DNA of 17,598 bases from Syntrophobacterales bacterium (lineage in GTDB: Bacteria > Desulfobacterota > Syntrophorhabdia > Syntrophorhabdales > WCHB1-27): NCBI GenBank assembly GCA_017881765.1, contig JADGQN010000048.1, positions 1 to 17,598 on the forward strand, written 5' to 3'. Shown here piece after piece: positions 15,163 through 17,598 of the stretch. A program made the translations under genes and the position numbers. The first letter of the stretch is position 1; every line of letters begins with the position of its first letter. A model generated the notes under the pieces. That model was not told the origin of the DNA and searched no databases. It was given only the letters and a program-made list of their open reading frames with translations.

Positions 15163-15305
15163 TACGCACCAAGCCTGCTCGAAAAAGTCTTGAGGATAAC
15201 GCTGCTAAAGCAGATATTTCGCGGCCGCCAAGCCGTGTGCCGGCCGGAAGGCCAGGTAAGTCTCCCCTTTGTTCCTGTTGCGTTCACTATTCTAAACTAT
15301 CCTAT
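15163..15305 (-). promoter_or_regulatory. acsV leader (about 137 nt) with small hairpins
   Basis: From the predicted transcription start near 15299 to the acsV ATG, the leader holds a GGCC-4nt-GGCC stem (15242-15253), a NotI-like GCGGCCGC palindrome (about 15221-15228) and a CTGC-TAAA-GCAG stem (15202-15213). I see no match to a known riboswitch and no clear terminator. The ribosome binding site near 15170 is weak. Confidence 0.35.
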
Positions 15306-15334
15306 AACATACATACTTTTCACAATGCTGTCAA
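15306..15334 (-). promoter_or_regulatory. Candidate sigma-70 promoter for the acsV-led operon
   Basis: On the minus strand a perfect TTGACA (15334-15329) is followed after 17 nt by TATGTT (15311-15306, 4 of 6). The spacer contains GTGAA directly followed by AAGTATG; both short words also occur in the iclR promoter region. Predicted transcription starts near 15299. Confidence 0.5.
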
Positions 15335-15373
15335 GCCCCACAAGTACCCCTAAGTTCCTGATACTGTTACCAG

Positions 15374-15403
15374 TTGACAGAAGTCAGTACAAAGAAGTAT
15401 GAT
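15374..15403 (+). promoter_or_regulatory. Candidate sigma-70 promoter for the IclR-family gene
   Basis: A perfect TTGACA (15374-15379) is followed after 18 nt by TATGAT (15398-15403, 5 of 6 to TATAAT). The predicted start, near 15410, lies about 22 nt before the ATG. The -10 box is embedded in a perfect palindrome (15395-15407). Confidence 0.6.
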
Positions 15404-15407
15404 ACTT
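15395..15407. promoter_or_regulatory. Perfect 13-bp palindrome (operator candidate) over the iclR -10 box
   Basis: AAGTAT-G-ATACTT has 6-bp arms about a single central base. It covers the -10 element of the iclR promoter, where a bound protein would block polymerase. AAGTATG also occurs as a half-site inside the acsV promoter spacer. Autoregulation by the IclR-family protein is a reasonable inference. Confidence 0.5.
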
Positions 15408-15414
15408 GAGTAAG

Positions 15415-15428
15415 TTCACCCTAGTGAA
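15415..15428. promoter_or_regulatory. TTCAC-N4-GTGAA inverted repeat just before the iclR start
   Basis: TTCAC (15415-15419) and GTGAA (15424-15428) flank CCTA, immediately before the iclR ATG and downstream of its predicted transcription start. Single TTCAC copies also occur at 15283-15287 and 15319-15323, in the acsV promoter region. It could be a second operator site. Confidence 0.4.
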
Positions 15429-15431
15429 TAA

Positions 15432-16211
15432 ATGTACAACGCTCCCGCACTCAAAAAGGCCCTGGAAATTATCAAACTGATCGTAAGAGAGAATAAGCCC
15501 CTCGGCGTCACCGAGATTGCACGCCTGCTTGCCTTGAGCAAGAGCACCACCTTCGGCATACTTAAATCCCTCGAGGAAGAGGGGTTCGTGGTCAAACTCG
15601 AGCCGACCAAGAAGTATATGGCCGGGAGTGAACTGTTCGAGCTCTCAAAAAGGGTCTTGAGAGCTACCGATCTAACGAGCATCGCACGGCCATTCCTCGA
15701 GAAACTGGTCGAGCAGGTAGATGAGACGGTCTTTCTTGGTGTCAGAGAAGATGAGATCGTAAAGGTGCTCGATGTTGTGGAGCCACGAACGGAACTGAAG
15801 ATCTCCTCTCCCGTGGGCGCACGTTTTGCTCTCACTGCGGGGGTCATCGGAAAGATATTTCTCGCCCCGCTCGAGAACGACGAAATCCTCACTTTTTTGG
15901 CCAGGCACAAGCTGCCGCAATACACAGAAAACAGCATTACAGACCCTGCAAAATTCCTGGAAGAAATCGAAAAGACAAGGCTATCGGGGTACGCCGTCGA
16001 TCTAGAGGAATACCTGACAGGCATGAGGGCGGTAGCAACACTCATATACTCCGGACGCTTACCTGTCGGCGCTATTTGGGTCGTAGGTTTCACAAGCTCC
16101 CTGAACGATGGCAAATTGCCTCACATCATCGAACACTTGAAGCAAACAGCTGAGGAGATAACTTTGCGGCTCTCCCCATTCTACACTGAAAAGATGGACA
16201 GTAGGGCGTAG
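15432..16211 (+). CDS. IclR-family transcriptional regulator
   Basis: This 259-aa protein has the IclR layout: an N-terminal winged helix (residues about 5-65, with the LGVTEIARLLALSKSTTFGILKSLEEEGFV helix-turn-helix region) and a C-terminal effector domain (about 80-250, including SSPVGARFALTAGVIGKIFLA and GYAVDLEEYLTGMRAVATLIY). IclR proteins bind small organic acids such as aromatic acids, glyoxylate or pyruvate. The ligand here cannot be read from the sequence. The gene is divergent from the acs operon and convergent with fhs, so it probably regulates acsV and the genes behind it, and itself. No strong Shine-Dalgarno precedes the ATG. Confidence 0.93.
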   Translation: MYNAPALKKALEIIKLIVRENKPLGVTEIARLLALSKSTTFGILKSLEEEGFVVKLEPTKKYMAGSELFELSKRVLRATDLTSIARPFLEKLVEQVDETVFLGVREDEIVKVLDVVEPRTELKISSPVGARFALTAGVIGKIFLAPLENDEILTFLARHKLPQYTENSITDPAKFLEEIEKTRLSGYAVDLEEYLTGMRAVATLIYSGRLPVGAIWVVGFTSSLNDGKLPHIIEHLKQTAEEITLRLSPFYTEKMDSRA

Positions 16212-16270
16212 GGTCGGACCCCCTTGGCCGTCCGCGGGGGCGCCAGAGACGCTCCTTCCCACACCCTACG
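16207..16270. repeat. Nested inverted repeats between convergent iclR and fhs
   Basis: CGTAGGGT (16207-16214, overlapping the iclR stop) pairs with ACCCTACG (16263-16270), and inside it CGGAC (16215-16219) pairs with GTCCG (16230-16234). A structure at the meeting point of two convergent genes suggests a shared transcript end. No T-run is present on either strand, so it is not a classical terminator. Confidence 0.35.
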
Positions 16271-16293
16271 ATATACTGCTCGCACACGCTTTA

Positions 16294-17598
16294 TTAGAAC
16301 AATCCTGTTACCTTACCCGTCTTTACATCCACATCGACTCTTCTGTACGCTGGGTCGGAGCTCGTACCGGGCATGAGGCTGATCGCGCCGGTTACCGGGC
16401 AAAGGAACTTGGCGCCGGAGAATATCAACACATCTCTCACCGGCAGCACCCATCCCTTGGGCACGCCTTTCACGTTCGGATCGTGGGTGAGGGAGAGGTG
16501 CGTCTTCACCATCATGGTGTAATAGTCTTTCTTTTCGGGGTCGGCCTCAAAGGCCTTTGCTTTCGCCTCTGCTTCGGGAGCCCATGAGACGCCATCCGCG
16601 CCGTAGACGTTCTTTGCTACCGCCTCCACCCTTTGACGGAGCGGCATCTCCAGAGGATAGAGAAATTTGAAATCCGATTTTTCCTCGCAGGCATCAATCA
16701 CCGCGTCCGCGAGCTCCAGCGCCCCGTCGCCCCCGTTGAGCCAGTGGGTGGATACGGCCACGCGTGCCCCCTCAGCCTCGGCGAGCCTGCGCAGCAAGGC
16801 TATCTCGTCCTTGGTGTCGGTATGGAAATTGTTGATGCAGACAACCGGCTTCATCCCTGACTGCTTTATGGTTTTGATATGATGGACCATATTGGCTGCG
16901 CCTTTTTCAAGCAGACCCAGGTTTTCCTTCTTGTATTCCTCCGGGAGCGGTAACCCCGGTGCCACCCTCGGGCCACCACCGTGCATCTTGAGCGCCCGGA
17001 TTGTTGTGGTGAGAACCGATACGTTCGGCTTGAGCCCGCTGATCCTGGATTTGACGTTCCAGAACTTCTCGAAACCGATGTCAGCGGCAAATCCGCTCTC
17101 AGTGACATTGTAGTCAAAAAGCTTCAAGGCAACCCGGTCGGCTATGATCGAAGACTGACCGACAGCGATGTTCGCAAATGGTCCTGCATGGACAAAGACC
17201 GGCTGCCCCTCGACGGTCTGCAACAGGACCGGGTTGATGCTCTCCCTCATCCAGGCTGTCATTGCGCCTGCGCATTCAAGATCTTCGCAGGTTACAGGCT
17301 TACCCGACCTGTCATAGGCGACGGTGATCTTGCCAAGACGCTCTCGGAGGTCCTTGAGGTCCCTCACTATGGCAAGGATAGCCATCACCTCGGAGCTGAC
17401 CGCAATATCAAAACGGGACTGCATCAGATATCCGTCCATCTTGCCGCCCAGGCCGATGACCATGTTACGGAGAGATTGGGCGCAGAAGTCCATGATCCAC
17501 CCCATCTGAACGTTCTTGGGGTCAACGTCGAGGCGCTTCAGCTTTCTCTTTGCCAGCTCGGCGTCCGAATAGTTTCTCTCATGCTGCATGCGTGCCGT
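16294..17598 (-). CDS. fhs: Formate-tetrahydrofolate ligase (Fhs), N-terminus cut by window edge
   Basis: Fhs uses ATP to join formate and THF into 10-formyl-THF, the entry of the methyl branch; it can run backwards to make ATP in oxidative users. The frame remains open past an internal ATG at 17589 to the right edge, so 434 residues are visible and about 120-150, including the ATP-binding P-loop region, are missing. Family segments are clear: QTVEGQPVFVHAGPFANIAV, ESGFAADIGFEKFW, TIRALKMHGG, VVCINNFHTDTKDEI, and CPVTGAISLMPGTSSDP at the end. The sequence resembles the forms I associate with Desulfobacterota more than the clostridial type. It is transcribed separately from the acs operon, toward iclR. 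Confidence 0.95.
   Translation of the reverse strand, partial: TARMQHERNYSDAELAKRKLKRLDVDPKNVQMGWIMDFCAQSLRNMVIGLGGKMDGYLMQSRFDIAVSSEVMAILAIVRDLKDLRERLGKITVAYDRSGKPVTCEDLECAGAMTAWMRESINPVLLQTVEGQPVFVHAGPFANIAVGQSSIIADRVALKLFDYNVTESGFAADIGFEKFWNVKSRISGLKPNVSVLTTTIRALKMHGGGPRVAPGLPLPEEYKKENLGLLEKGAANMVHHIKTIKQSGMKPVVCINNFHTDTKDEIALLRRLAEAEGARVAVSTHWLNGGDGALELADAVIDACEEKSDFKFLYPLEMPLRQRVEAVAKNVYGADGVSWAPEAEAKAKAFEADPEKKDYYTMMVKTHLSLTHDPNVKGVPKGWVLPVRDVLIFSGAKFLCPVTGAISLMPGTSSDPAYRRVDVDVKTGKVTGLF

Noticed and set aside
15163..15299. Second riboswitch (e.g. folate or SAM type) in the acsV leader
   Set aside because: Only short stems are seen; no conserved core of a riboswitch family I know is present.
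1..17598. CRISPR array, tRNA/rRNA genes, insertion sequences, phage genes
   Set aside because: No regular spaced repeats, no RNA gene signatures and no transposase, integrase or phage-like reading frame were seen on either strand.

Overview
The window is an anaerobic, acetyl-CoA (Wood-Ljungdahl) pathway locus on a moderately GC-rich bacterial chromosome. It is densely coding, has bacterial Shine-Dalgarno sites, and carries the bacterial-type AcsA/AcsB/AcsC/AcsD/AcsE set. The gene content (acs genes with HdrCB and an HdrA-GltD fusion, a Desulfobacterota-like Fhs, an IclR regulator) makes me favour a syntrophic or sulfate-reducing deltaproteobacterial (Desulfobacterota) lineage. That placement is an inference. 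No 16S or other marker is present.

Layout. From right to left: the C-terminal three quarters of formate-THF ligase (fhs, minus strand, cut by the right edge); a convergent IclR-family regulator (plus strand); a divergent control region (15163-15431); then a long minus-strand gene series. The series reads acsV (corrinoid activator), cooC, folD, a 71-aa unknown gene, acsD, acsA, acsB, a cobalamin riboswitch, acsC, acsE, hdrC, hdrB, a 116-aa winged-helix-like protein and an HdrA-GltD fusion cut by the left edge. Most junctions are tight (overlaps or gaps of 1-15 nt). Larger gaps lie between folD and the 71-aa gene (~100 nt), acsB and acsC (~295 nt, riboswitch), acsC and acsE (~136 nt, a dispersed-repeat-like hairpin) and acsE and hdrC (~115 nt, candidate promoter and palindromes).

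How the genes work together. Fhs and FolD handle formyl- and methenyl/methylene-THF on the methyl branch. AcsE moves the methyl group from methyl-THF to the corrinoid protein AcsCD. AcsA makes or oxidises CO, and AcsB joins CO, methyl and CoA at its Ni-containing A-cluster. CooC is the nickel-insertion ATPase and AcsV reactivates oxidised corrinoid. The HdrC/HdrB/HdrA-GltD module probably supplies electron transfer to or from the methylene-THF reductase step. No metF is visible; it may lie beyond the left edge. The set could run in either the reductive or the oxidative direction.

The most unusual element is a well-conserved cobalamin riboswitch in the acsB-acsC intergenic region, in front of a corrinoid-protein gene rather than a B12 synthesis or uptake gene. 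It separates the two subunit genes of one heterodimer, acsC and acsD, which lie on opposite sides of it. Other points of interest are the unknown 71-aa gene, the winged-helix gene inside the hdr set, the HdrA-GltD fusion and the palindrome-rich iclR/acsV promoter region.
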